This document shows, piece after piece, positions 1-6,574 of a stretch of 49,642 bases of DNA; position 1 is the stretch's first letter, and the number at the start of each line of letters is the position of its first letter. The notes below the pieces were generated by a model that was not told the origin of the DNA, searched no databases, and saw only the letters and a program-made list of their open reading frames with translations. This DNA comes from an uncultured Flavobacteriaceae bacterium. Lineage in GTDB: Bacteria > Bacteroidota > Bacteroidia > Flavobacteriales > Flavobacteriaceae. Location: the NCBI GenBank assembly GCA_947494695.1, contig CANLWB010000019.1, forward strand, positions 1 to 49,642, in the 5' to 3' direction. The translations under genes and the position numbers were made by a program.

Positions 1-74
1 ATCGTGTTAAATAAGGTTTAGCGCATCCCGATTTTACATCGGGAGGGTCAGGGGTTCGAATCCCTTCGCGCCCA
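1..74 (+). tRNA. 3' part of a tRNA or tRNA-like remnant (tRNA-Val-like)
   Basis: Positions 47-74 read as a T-arm (AGGGG-TTCGAAT-CCCTT), a 3' acceptor strand CGCGCCC and discriminator A, with no encoded CCA. Upstream, TCCCGA/TCGGGA forms an anticodon-type stem and is followed by GGGTC, as in many Val and Lys tRNAs. With the usual 5-bp stem the loop is 9 nt (ATTTTACAT); with a 6-bp stem a 7-nt loop would place UUA as anticodon. Neither is normal. The D-arm side (4-25) is only weakly tRNA-like, and the 5' acceptor strand lies outside the window. It may be a decayed tRNA or a tRNA 3' end left by integration. A functional tRNA is possible but not shown. Confidence 0.45.
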
Positions 75-81
75 CAAGAAT

Positions 82-115
82 ATCCTAAGGCTATATGGTT
101 TTAGGATTTTTTTTT
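82..115 (+). terminator. Rho-independent terminator after the tRNA-like sequence
   Basis: ATCCTAA (82-88) pairs with TTAGGAT (101-107), followed by a run of nine T. The same stem sequence recurs in the terminator at 3689-3722, downstream of the UpxY gene. Confidence 0.75.
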
Positions 116-382
116 GGAATTAAATAGAGCAATGTTATACGGATCAAGAGCAATTGTTGTGTTTAAGCAAAGATTTGCGTTAATCTAAAAAGAAAGAATT
201 CTACATTTTTAAGGATCAATACAAAAAATTGTGTTTGAGTAAAAAATAGCATTAAAGAGAAAGTTTTTTTGGATAGAAGCACTACAGATGGCCTTTCTTC
301 ATAAATGTCGTTAAATTTATTAATCTTCAAATAGGTTGAATGATAGTTTGTTATAAAATTTAACATTTTTTTATTGTTAAAA
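116..382. other. AT-rich stretch without a convincing gene
   Basis: Between the first terminator and the thiF promoter I see no RNA gene or supported CDS. A 67-codon minus-strand open frame at 163-366 has low-complexity hydrophobic content, no recognisable domain and no clear start signal, so it is not annotated. Confidence 0.5.
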
Positions 383-428
383 CTACTCTTTTGATTAATT
401 CAGGTATGCTTTTTTTGGTTTAAATTGG
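383..428 (+). promoter_or_regulatory. Candidate thiF promoter with a degenerate LuxR-type box
   Basis: CTACTCTTTTGATTAA (383-398) matches 8 of the 12 defined bases of the CTACAC-N4-GTGTAG palindrome seen at 2104 and 2833. TAAATTGG (421-428) is a 7/8 match to the Bacteroidota -7 motif TAnnTTTG. It starts exactly 38 bp after the box start, as at the two stronger promoters of this locus. The ATG at 447 lies 18 bp further on. The box alone would be unconvincing; the conserved spacing is what supports it. Confidence 0.4.
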
Positions 429-446
429 ACTATAAAAAAAATAACT

Positions 447-1211
447 ATGGAAACTCGATATGCCCGAAATAGGATTTATATTTCTACAGAAGAGCAAGAA
501 ATTATGAAAGACTTCCCTATTTTACTTGCTGGTGTGGGTATTGGGAGTGTTATAGCCGAATGTGCTTTACGTTTTGGTTTTGAAAATATTACTCTTATAG
601 ATGGAGATCAAGTCGAACGATCTAACCTAAATCGTCAGAACTATGAAGAAAACGATTGTGGAAGTAATAAGGTAGATGCTCTGGCCAAAAGGTTGTTATC
701 CATTAATAAAAATGCGAAAATAAAAAGATTTGATTTTTTTTTAACTGAAGAAAATATTGAAGAGCATATTAACGGACATAAAGTTGCAATAAATGCCCTG
801 GATTTTTCTTCACCAATTCCCATAATGTTTGACAGGATTTGCCAAAGACAAAGTATCCCTGTTTTACACCCTTATAATATTGGATGGGCCAGTCTTGTTA
901 CTATTATAACTCATGATGGGGTATCATTGGAGAGTATCTCAAAAGAAGGAGAGCGCTTTAATGAACTAAACGTCGTAAAATATGCCTCTAGTTATTTAGA
1001 GTTTTGGGGAGACCCTCAAAAATGGATCGATGATATCATTGAAAAATATATAGGAGAAAAAGAAGTTTTACCACCGCCTCAGTTATCAATTGGATGTTGG
1101 TCTGTTGCTGCCATGTGCACCCATTTGCTTTTTAATATAGCAACAGGTAAAAAAATTAAGAAATTCCCAAAGTTTTATTTGTCTAAAATTATTGATGACG
1201 ACTTTAACTAA
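447..1211 (+). CDS. ThiF/HesA/MoeB-family E1-like adenylyltransferase
   Basis: A 254-residue protein of the E1-like superfamily, whose members adenylate a carboxylate (usually the C-terminus of a ubiquitin-like protein or a peptide) using ATP. Visible motifs are the glycine-rich nucleotide loop GVGIGS (29-34), the acidic IDGD (51-54), SNLNRQ (59-64) with the family arginine, Lys75, and Asp119 in the NALD segment. The CxxC zinc pairs common in MoeB and ThiF are absent and no E1 catalytic cysteine is obvious, so it may only adenylate, or act as a stand-alone modifier as MccB-like enzymes do. No ubiquitin-like or ThiS/MoaD-like partner is encoded nearby. It is convergent with a LuxR regulator and lies close to an acyl-amino-acid synthase-like gene. 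The substrate is unknown; a role in making or modifying a signal molecule is inference. Confidence 0.85.
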   Translation: METRYARNRIYISTEEQEIMKDFPILLAGVGIGSVIAECALRFGFENITLIDGDQVERSNLNRQNYEENDCGSNKVDALAKRLLSINKNAKIKRFDFFLTEENIEEHINGHKVAINALDFSSPIPIMFDRICQRQSIPVLHPYNIGWASLVTIITHDGVSLESISKEGERFNELNVVKYASSYLEFWGDPQKWIDDIIEKYIGEKEVLPPPQLSIGCWSVAAMCTHLLFNIATGKKIKKFPKFYLSKIIDDDFN

Positions 1212-1229
1212 ACTAAAGGATAATAAGTA

Positions 1230-1991
1230 TTAAATTAATATGTTGTTATTGGTGGCATATGCTATGGCCTCAGAAATATTTGCGACGTCAAGCTTTGCAA
1301 ATAGCTTTCGTCTATGAAATTTAACCGTATCTGGAGATACAAAAATGGTCTCTGCTATCTCACCTACAGAATAACCTCTTATAGAAAATTGAAGAATTTC
1401 TTTTTCTCGATTGGTTAAGGTTATTTTATCCATCGTTTTCCAAAAATTACCTTGCAAATCATATTCAAATATTTTGTTATCGCCTTTTTTATAAATTTTA
1501 ATATTGCCAGAGCTTTTTGCAGGAGAAATAGAAATAATACAAATGGCTTTCCATATTTTTCCAGATTGAGTAAGGTATATGGGCGTTAGCTTTTGATTTA
1601 TAAGGATTACTTTTCCTTCAGAGTTTTTTAAATGAAAGTCGTAGCTAATGGTATGGAATATGCGTTGCTTAGGTGGGATTTTTTCGTAAAAATCAAATCC
1701 AATAGTGTTTATTTTTAAAAGTAATTCTAAATCCTCGGGAATAACATATTTGAAATAGAATGCATAGCCTAGTTTTTGGACCTCTTCCGCGGTATGCCCA
1801 CACAGAAACAGAGGGTTTTCAGAAACGTATTCGAAGCCCTTTTTTTCATAATCAATAACATAAATACTTTGATAAGTAGTTCTGGCGAATGCCTTAATTG
1901 CCTCCAAATAATAAAATGTTTGGTCTCTATCCTCTTTAGAAATACTATTAATGACATTTTTTGAAGAAAAAAAATCACTCTCATCTGCCAT
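1230..1991 (-). CDS. PAS-domain LuxR-family transcriptional regulator
   Basis: A 253-residue regulator. The C-terminal 63 residues (191-253) are a GerE/LuxR helix-turn-helix: LTNREKEIL, then GEIAETIFVSPDTVKFHRRKL, which is the family recognition-helix pattern. Residues about 25-155 look like a PAS-type sensor fold (SIYVIDYEKKGFEYVSENPLF, then YDFHLKNSEGKVILINQKLTPIY). There is no receiver domain, so activity is probably controlled by a ligand or partner at the PAS domain rather than by phosphorylation. It is transcribed away from the synthase-like gene at 2201, and the shared 209-bp intergenic region holds two 16-bp palindromes that are good candidates for its binding sites. Function and ligand are inferred from family and context. 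Confidence 0.85.
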   Translation of the reverse strand: MADESDFFSSKNVINSISKEDRDQTFYYLEAIKAFARTTYQSIYVIDYEKKGFEYVSENPLFLCGHTAEEVQKLGYAFYFKYVIPEDLELLLKINTIGFDFYEKIPPKQRIFHTISYDFHLKNSEGKVILINQKLTPIYLTQSGKIWKAICIISISPAKSSGNIKIYKKGDNKIFEYDLQGNFWKTMDKITLTNREKEILQFSIRGYSVGEIAETIFVSPDTVKFHRRKLFAKLDVANISEAIAYATNNNILI

Positions 1992-2016
1992 GGGTTCGAT
2001 TTTTAGGGGTTTTTCT

Positions 2017-2030
2017 ACTACTAAAGTAGT
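2017..2030. promoter_or_regulatory. Inverted repeat next to the luxR-type gene start
   Basis: ACTAC-TAAA-GTAGT lies 26 bp upstream of the regulator's start codon, in its 5' leader or promoter. The half-site differs from the CTACAC boxes further upstream. It could be an autoregulatory site or a small leader hairpin. Confidence 0.35.
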
Positions 2031-2103
2031 CTTTTTTTTTCATTTGCGCATTTCGAAAATTGGGGCGTTGGGAAAAATAATGATTTTTTAATAAGAATGA
2101 ATT

Positions 2104-2187
2104 CTACACCATCGTGTAGTTTTTTATCGATTAAATGCAAGCTAGCCTTTTGTGTAGCACATTCGAGTGGTTGCTTTGATAATTTTA
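2104..2187 (+). promoter_or_regulatory. Promoter with tandem 16-bp LuxR-type boxes before the acyl-synthase-like gene
   Basis: Box 1 is CTACACCATCGTGTAG (2104-2119), a perfect 6-bp inverted repeat with a 4-nt centre. Box 2 is CTAGCCTTTTGTGTAG (2142-2157), with a perfect right half and a 4/6 left half. The two starts are 38 bp apart. TAATTTTA (2180-2187) is a 7/8 match to TAnnTTTG and starts 38 bp after box 2, so box 2 is centred near -43 to -45, a typical activator position overlapping the -33 region. The gene's ATG is at 2201. Box 1 could also serve the divergent regulator gene. Confidence 0.65.
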
Positions 2188-2200
2188 ATTTAAAACTATT

Positions 2201-2815
2201 ATGATAATGAGCATATTAAACAACCTAATAAGAATAGGGCAAAGCGAACTATACAGCATGTCCAAATTTGTAGTGACAGAAAATTTTAAACACCACACGA
2301 ATGATACGTTACCAAAAAACTATAAAAAAGATATCGCGTTTATCTATATAGACGAGAAAAATAATTTAGCAAATTCTCAGATTTTTGCCGCTAAAACTGT
2401 CGAAGGAGAAATTGTTGGTACTATTAGGGTTTTAAAATGGGATTATATAAACCCATTACCGATTCAAAAAATATTTGGTATAAATCCATTATTATGTGTT
2501 AATGGAGATCTCATAAACGACATATGGCACATTGGTAGGTTTGCAATTAAAAAAGGAGTTAGTGATATTAATTTACTCAAAAAACTAATGGTTTCTGCAA
2601 TTAAGCCTATATGTAAGCATGAAAACAATATAGCTTTTGTTGAGTGCGATGCGAAGTTACTTCGTGTTATGACACTTATGGGGATTAAAACAGAAATTAT
2701 AGGAGAGTCCATTAATTATTTAGGATCCGAAACAATACCAGTGAGTATTTCTTATAGTGGATTAATTGATTTCTACGATTCGAATAAGTATTTAATAGAA
2801 ACAGATTTAAATTAA
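2201..2815 (+). CDS. GNAT-fold acyl-amino-acid / autoinducer synthase-like protein (LuxI/FeeM-like)
   Basis: A 204-residue soluble protein resembling the LuxI/FeeM branch of GNAT acyltransferases, which move an acyl chain from acyl-ACP or acyl-CoA to an amino acid or homoserine lactone. The supporting order of elements is: a core strand GEIVGTIRVLKW (about residue 68-79) after a variable N-terminus; DIWHIGRFAIKKG (about 107-119), matching the family E-x-x-R-f-a-V position; LLKKLMVSAIKPICKHENN, the helix after it; and near the C-terminus MGIKTEIIGESINYLGSETIPVSIS, the 'moderate similarity to AHL synthase' tail. The classical LuxI N-terminal R-F-W-E-D-F pattern is not evident, so an N-acyl amino acid synthase is more likely than a true AHL synthase. 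An alternative ATG is two codons in. The product is unknown. Confidence 0.6.
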   Translation: MIMSILNNLIRIGQSELYSMSKFVVTENFKHHTNDTLPKNYKKDIAFIYIDEKNNLANSQIFAAKTVEGEIVGTIRVLKWDYINPLPIQKIFGINPLLCVNGDLINDIWHIGRFAIKKGVSDINLLKKLMVSAIKPICKHENNIAFVECDAKLLRVMTLMGIKTEIIGESINYLGSETIPVSISYSGLIDFYDSNKYLIETDLN

Positions 2816-2832
2816 ATGACTAATACTTTGAA

Positions 2833-2915
2833 CTACACGAAAGTGTAAAGTTTAATTGTAAAAAACGAACTACCTTTTGGTGTAGCGTAATTAGAGCTAT
2901 ATCATATTAAATTTG
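2833..2915 (+). promoter_or_regulatory. Promoter with tandem LuxR-type boxes before the UpxY gene
   Basis: Box 3 CTACACGAAAGTGTAA (2833-2848) has 11 of 12 palindromic positions. Box 4 CTACCTTTTGGTGTAG (2870-2885) has a perfect right half. The starts are 37 bp apart. TAAATTTG (2908-2915) is a perfect TAnnTTTG -7 motif and starts 38 bp after box 4. This repeats the arrangement at 2104-2187 on the other side of the synthase-like gene. Confidence 0.65.
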
Positions 2916-3125
2916 AAAGTGTTAGAGTAAAATGATCATTGAAGTAAACGAATGTAATAATTAAAACTAAGTTTTAAAGTAGAATCTTCATTACAATTAA
3001 GCTTTAAAAGTACTTCTCTATAGCATTGTTCGTAAGGATTAAATCTTCATTATTGTTTTAAAAATGAGAAACTTATGTGACTTGGAGAGGTGGAGCCGTA
3101 TCAAATAATTAAAAATTTTTAAAAT
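2916..3125 (+). promoter_or_regulatory. Long 5' leader of the UpxY gene
   Basis: About 200 nt separate the predicted -7 motif from the ATG at 3126, with no open frame. It contains an imperfect direct repeat around AATCTTCATTA (2981 and 3043 regions) and ends with a purine-rich segment. UpxY proteins of Bacteroides act through the untranslated leader of their own operon, so this leader may be the recruitment site. That role is inferred. Confidence 0.4.
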
Positions 3126-3647
3126 ATGGTAAGAAATAAGGGGTGGTATGTACTTTATGTTAAGTCAAGGCATGAGGGCAAAGTCTACAGGTTATTAAAA
3201 GAGCAAGGAATAGAAGCCTTCTTGCCCATGACCACAGTAATCAGAAAATGGAGTGATAGAAAAAAGAAACTCAAGGTACCTTTGTTTAGTTCCTATGTTT
3301 TTGTAAAAATAAAAACAAGTATGGATTTTCATCTTGCCTGTAACGTTGCTGGAGCATGTGCATTTATAAAATTTGGAGTAGAATATGCTAAAGTGTCTGA
3401 TAAAGAAATGAATTGGATAAGAATTTTACTCAACACAGAAGGTGTTGAAGGTTTTAAAGTTATCGATAATGAGCCTACTGTAGGAGAAAAACATAAGATT
3501 GGTCATGGTCCATTACAAGGACTAGATTTTGAAGTTACCAGAGTAAATAGTAAAAGTGTAACTATGGTAAGGTTGGATTCTATAAAGCAAAATATAGCCG
3601 TTACCATTCCTAAGCAATTGTTGTATAAACATCCACTCACCGCCTAG
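3126..3647 (+). CDS. UpxY-type specialised NusG antiterminator
   Basis: A 173-residue NusG paralogue that would bind RNA polymerase and prevent early termination in a target operon. The N-terminal NGN domain spans about 5-110: GWYVLYVKSRHEGKVYRLL, then EAFLPMTTVIRKWSDRKKKLKVPLFSSYVFVKI. The C-terminal KOW-like part is about 120-170 (VGEKHKIGHGPLQGLDFEVTRV, ending in a basic tail). The length fits UpxY/RfaH-type proteins rather than housekeeping NusG in an operon with ribosomal genes. In Bacteroidota these usually sit first in a capsule, exopolysaccharide or other long operon. Here it is followed by a strong terminator and unrelated genes, so the target must lie elsewhere or be read through that terminator. 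Its promoter carries the same paired boxes as the synthase-like gene. Confidence 0.88.
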   Translation: MVRNKGWYVLYVKSRHEGKVYRLLKEQGIEAFLPMTTVIRKWSDRKKKLKVPLFSSYVFVKIKTSMDFHLACNVAGACAFIKFGVEYAKVSDKEMNWIRILLNTEGVEGFKVIDNEPTVGEKHKIGHGPLQGLDFEVTRVNSKSVTMVRLDSIKQNIAVTIPKQLLYKHPLTA

Positions 3648-3688
3648 TGCACAAAGTTTATTTGCGTTATCGAGTTACTAAAAGCAAA

Positions 3689-3722
3689 AAATCCTAAGGT
3701 AAGTTAACTTTAGGATTTTTTT
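3689..3722 (+). terminator. Rho-independent terminator after the UpxY gene
   Basis: AAATCCTAA (3689-3697) pairs with TTAGGATTT (3710-3718), followed by T residues. The stem core is identical to the terminator at 82-115. Confidence 0.85.
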
Positions 3723-3800
3723 ATGTAAAATTATCTTCTGGATTATTACAGGATAGTTCTAAATTTCACTAAAAAATTAATAATCTAAACCAACTATTGC

Positions 3801-3808
3801 TACCTTTA
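3801..3808 (+). promoter_or_regulatory. Possible -7 motif of the Crp-family gene
   Basis: TACCTTTA is a 7/8 match to TAnnTTTG, placed five bases before the ATG at 3814, which would give a very short leader or a leaderless mRNA. Weak on its own. Confidence 0.25.
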
Positions 3809-3813
3809 CTATA

Positions 3814-4371
3814 ATGAAAGAGTTTATAGCATATATTCTTCAATATGGTGATTTAACACAACAACAAGTTGACTTAATTACAGGTAAGGCAGAAGAAATA
3901 GAACTTGATAAGGGCGAGTATTTTGTAGAAGCTGGAAGTGTTTTTAAAGAAGTGGGGTATGTCCTGGATGGCATCTTTCGAATTTGCTATTACAACAATA
4001 AAGGCGAGGAAATAACTAAAATTTTCATAGAGGAAAAGCATTTGCTTTTTAATCTTAACAATGTACCTTCAACAGAATACATCCAGGCGGCAACGCATTG
4101 TAAACTATTGGTGTTTTCAAATCAGAATTGGAAACAAATTTCTAAGGCAATAGCTGGTTGGGAGAATATGATTCAAAAGATTACCAATACAGCACGTATT
4201 CAAAAACTTGAAAGGGTAAGTCCGTTAGTGTCCCAAGACGCGACTACACGCTATTTGGAGTTTTTAGAAAAATACCCAACATTGGTTAATCGTATTCCAT
4301 TATCATACATAGCTTCTTATCTGGGGGTTACGCAACAATCGCTTAGTAGAATAAGAAAAAATATTCATTAA
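3814..4371 (+). CDS. Crp/Fnr-family transcriptional regulator
   Basis: A 185-residue regulator of the type common in Bacteroidota. Residues about 25-115 form a cyclic-nucleotide-binding-like beta-barrel (DKGEYFVEAGSVFKEVGYVLDGIFRIC, then GEEITKIFIEEKHLLF). The end carries a short winged-helix HTH (PLSYIASYLGVTQQSLSRIRKNI), whose recognition helix is the SLSRIR region. The cAMP-contacting residues of E. coli Crp are not conserved and there are no Fnr-type N-terminal cysteines, so the ligand is unknown. It directly precedes an SDR gene in the same direction. A palindrome before that gene is centred where a Crp-family activator would bind, so the neighbour is its likely target. Confidence 0.9.
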   Translation: MKEFIAYILQYGDLTQQQVDLITGKAEEIELDKGEYFVEAGSVFKEVGYVLDGIFRICYYNNKGEEITKIFIEEKHLLFNLNNVPSTEYIQAATHCKLLVFSNQNWKQISKAIAGWENMIQKITNTARIQKLERVSPLVSQDATTRYLEFLEKYPTLVNRIPLSYIASYLGVTQQSLSRIRKNIH

Positions 4372-4378
4372 GTTGTTT

Positions 4379-4423
4379 TTTACCAAATGGTAAATAGATT
4401 CATTTTTTAACGCTGCAATTTTG
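4379..4423 (+). promoter_or_regulatory. Crp-type operator and promoter of the SDR pseudogene
   Basis: TTTACC-AAAT-GGTAAA (4379-4394) is a perfect 16-bp palindrome of Crp-family shape. CAATTTTG (4416-4423) is a 7/8 match to TAnnTTTG, starting 29.5 bp after the palindrome centre. This is the same geometry as the FNR-type promoters at 19.6-25.9 kb. The regulator at 3814 is the obvious candidate to bind it. Confidence 0.6.
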
Positions 4424-4447
4424 TGATATCAATTTTAAAGTTAAAAA

Positions 4448-5238
4448 ATGAACAAAACAATTTTTATTACAGGAGCCTCTCAAGGACTGGGAAAAGCTAC
4501 GGCCAAATTATTTGCGATAAAAGGTTGGACGGTAATTGCGACCATGAGAAATCCTGAAAACGAAATGGAATTATCGCAATTCTCAAATATATACCTTTTG
4601 GAATTGGATATTAACAACGAAGAACAGATTTGTGAAATTGCCACAGAGGCAGAAAAGATAAGTCCAGTAGATATTTTGTTTAATATGCTTTCGCAGGAGC
4701 CTTAGAAGCTGCAACTAACGAACAATTACGGCGACTTATAAACACCAACCTCTTAGGGACAATACTTGTTACAAAAGCTTTTTTGCCTTATTTCAGGACA
4801 AGAAGAACAGGAACAATCATCACAACAACGTCGTCAACTGCCTATATTCCTTATCCGTTTATTGCTGTTTATGAAGCAGTAAAATCAGCATTAGAAACTT
4901 GGACTGCAGGAATGAGTTATGAGTTAGATAGAATGGGCTTAACCATTAAAACCATTGTTCCAGGTTATATGCGAACGGACTTTGGCAAAAACGGTGAATT
5001 CGCTGCACACGAAGATTACCAGGAGGACTTTAATAAGTACATTGAGAAACTAATGGCAGAAACGGCCTCGCTAGCCGACAGTCCTGACGATGTTGCAGCC
5101 ATTGTTTACGAGGCTGCAACAGATAATAAAAAACAACTTCATTACATGGCTGGAAATCATGCAAAGACAGAATACAGGTGGTTAAAGAAAGAGGGGCTTG
5201 AAGTTGTTATGAATGCACTGAAGAAAAGGTTCTTTTAA
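4448..5238 (+). pseudogene. Frameshifted short-chain dehydrogenase/reductase
   Basis: A classical SDR broken into two frames. The first part (4448-4705) has the Rossmann loop ITGASQGLGKATA and ends at VDILFN followed by an off-frame stop. The second frame, readable from about 4687 (AFAGALEAATNEQLRRLINTN), holds the serine strand (TIITTTSSTAY), the catalytic YEAVK (YxxxK) and the C-terminal region to 5238. The conserved NNAG motif expected right after LFN is missing. A loss of about 10 nt (one Asn-Ala-Gly segment plus one base) would explain both the missing motif and the shift; the exact size is inferred. The rest is well preserved, so the damage looks recent, or is a sequencing error. The substrate is unknown. 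Confidence 0.85.
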
Positions 5239-5435
5239 ATAAAAGGATATGAGAATTGAAAATCGGAGTGTTCGTATAAAGTTAATATTAGTCTAAAGAA
5301 AGCAAACTCCAGAACGTTCTTACTGTAGATTAGGAGTTAGGAGAGCAAATGTTTCTCTAGTCTTAAGTACCATGAATTACTAAAATACCTACACTTTAGA
5401 TTAATTATTTTTTTAAGAGATTTTAGTATCATAAA
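5239..5435. other. Intergenic spacer without recognised features
   Basis: AT-rich sequence between the SDR remnant and the bidirectional terminator. No gene, RNA or clear repeat was seen. Confidence 0.4.
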
Positions 5436-5471
5436 AAAGTGCCCATAGTTCAAATCAACTATGAGCACTTT
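5436..5471. terminator. Bidirectional terminator between convergent genes
   Basis: AAAGTGCCCATAGTT (5436-5450) pairs, apart from one position, with AACTATGAGCACTTT (5457-5471). It lies between the plus-strand SDR remnant and the minus-strand gene ending at 5522. Confidence 0.8.
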
Positions 5472-5521
5472 AGTTTACTTAAGCACGTATTGTTTATTAT
5501 TGAGTTTGTTTGTTTTTAGTG

Positions 5522-6040
5522 TTAGATTTTAACCGAATGATACGTAAGCGTATGCATGATTTTACTGTTGTCGCTACCTAGGTTTAAAGTGATTTTGGTG
5601 TCGTGGAGTACCCAAACAGTTTCATACTTTAAGTGTCCAGAAGAAACGGCAAGGCCATAACGGTCATTATCACTTTTAAACGTATTATTATTCCAGTTTA
5701 ATTCATCAATATTCGGAGCTCCGTATTTTTTAGTGAGTATATTTTTAACCTTATTAAAGTCTTCTATAAAAGCATTTTCATTACCGTGCTGCTTTTTAAA
5801 GACACAGGATATATTTTTTAATGAATTATCGTTGAGTTCGAAAAGAATAGAGGCATCTAGAAAGTTAAGAACTGTTGTTTTAGTTAGACCCGATTTTGTC
5901 TCTTCTAAATCAGGAATTGTTGAATTTACTTTAGTTTTAGAATCCCCCCAGTTTAAGCCTTGAAAATCAAAAGGTTTTTTCGTTTCCTGAGAAAGGCACA
6001 AAAAGGGAATGAATAAAAAAATAAGCAGGATTTTTTTCAT
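5522..6040 (-). CDS. Small secreted protein of unknown function
   Basis: A 172-residue protein with a clear signal peptide (MKKILLIFLFIPFLCLSQ, cleavage probably after Ser-Gln or nearby). The mature part begins KPFDFQGLNWGDSKTKVNSTI, an opening seen in small periplasmic proteins that track a 'GLxWG' strand, and ends in beta-rich segments (VWVLHDTKITLNLG). No catalytic motif or lipobox was found and I do not recognise a family. It stands alone between terminators on both sides. Confidence 0.7.
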   Translation of the reverse strand: MKKILLIFLFIPFLCLSQETKKPFDFQGLNWGDSKTKVNSTIPDLEETKSGLTKTTVLNFLDASILFELNDNSLKNISCVFKKQHGNENAFIEDFNKVKNILTKKYGAPNIDELNWNNNTFKSDNDRYGLAVSSGHLKYETVWVLHDTKITLNLGSDNSKIMHTLTYHSVKI

Positions 6041-6116
6041 AAGATTTAAATTTTATAGTCGATTCTATATAATGCAACCAACCAAAGTTTAGATTAAAGG
6101 GCTTAAGTTTATGTTA

Positions 6117-6144
6117 TAAAACCATCCTTGTCTGGATGGTTTTA
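6117..6144. terminator. Hairpin terminator
   Basis: AAAACCATCC (6118-6127) pairs with GGATGGTTTT (6134-6143). It lies upstream of the secreted-protein gene, so it probably ends transcription coming from the other side. Confidence 0.6.
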
Positions 6145-6221
6145 TAAGACTATCAAATATATATAAATAAATATAAGTTTTTAATAACAGATGTCTTTTT
6201 TAGATGAACACGCATAAAATA

Positions 6222-6253
6222 AATAAGTCTCCCAAACTGGGAGACTTATTTTT
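6222..6253. terminator. Strong hairpin terminator after the small-gene module
   Basis: AATAAGTCTCCCA (6222-6234) pairs perfectly over 13 bp with TGGGAGACTTATT (6238-6250), with T or A runs on both sides. It can end minus-strand transcription from 6916-6321. Confidence 0.8.
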
Positions 6254-6320
6254 GACTATTTTCCCTCATTAATAATAGTCAGCGTTGATTGCGCACAATC
6301 AACATAGATACTATTAGCGA

Positions 6321-6548
6321 TTACCAAAACTCTATAACGACACCAAGGGAGGTTTTTTTAAGAGAAACGCTCGCTGGTACTTCTCGGCATAGTTTTGCTA
6401 ATTGAATAATTTGATGTTTTACAATGGGTTCTTCAACTATAGTTGATAAACCGTTAAAACCGCCGGTTTTGGTTTCGGTTTTAAAAATGTATTTAAAACC
6501 TTCTTCAATTTTCTTGTGATACTTTTTACTAATTGGCATGGTATTCAT
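6321..6548 (-). CDS. Small protein of unknown function
   Basis: A 75-residue, fairly basic protein (MNTMPISKKYHKKIEEGFKY at the start, ending LGVVIEFW). No recognised domain, signal peptide or membrane segment. An alternative start is Met4. It lies downstream of the HTH-like gene at 6635, separated by a 12-bp inverted repeat, and probably belongs to the same accessory module. Confidence 0.5.
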   Translation of the reverse strand: MNTMPISKKYHKKIEEGFKYIFKTETKTGGFNGLSTIVEEPIVKHQIIQLAKLCREVPASVSLKKTSLGVVIEFW

Positions 6549-6574
6549 AGGATTTATAAGTTACGGTTTAATAA

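Noticed and set aside
163-366. 67-codon minus-strand open frame in the first intergenic region
   Set aside because: Low-complexity AT-driven composition, no domain and no promoter or start signal; likely chance.
4448-4705. Short SDR fragment as an independent small gene
   Set aside because: Its frame ends where the conserved NNAG should be, and the next frame continues the same protein, so it is one broken gene.
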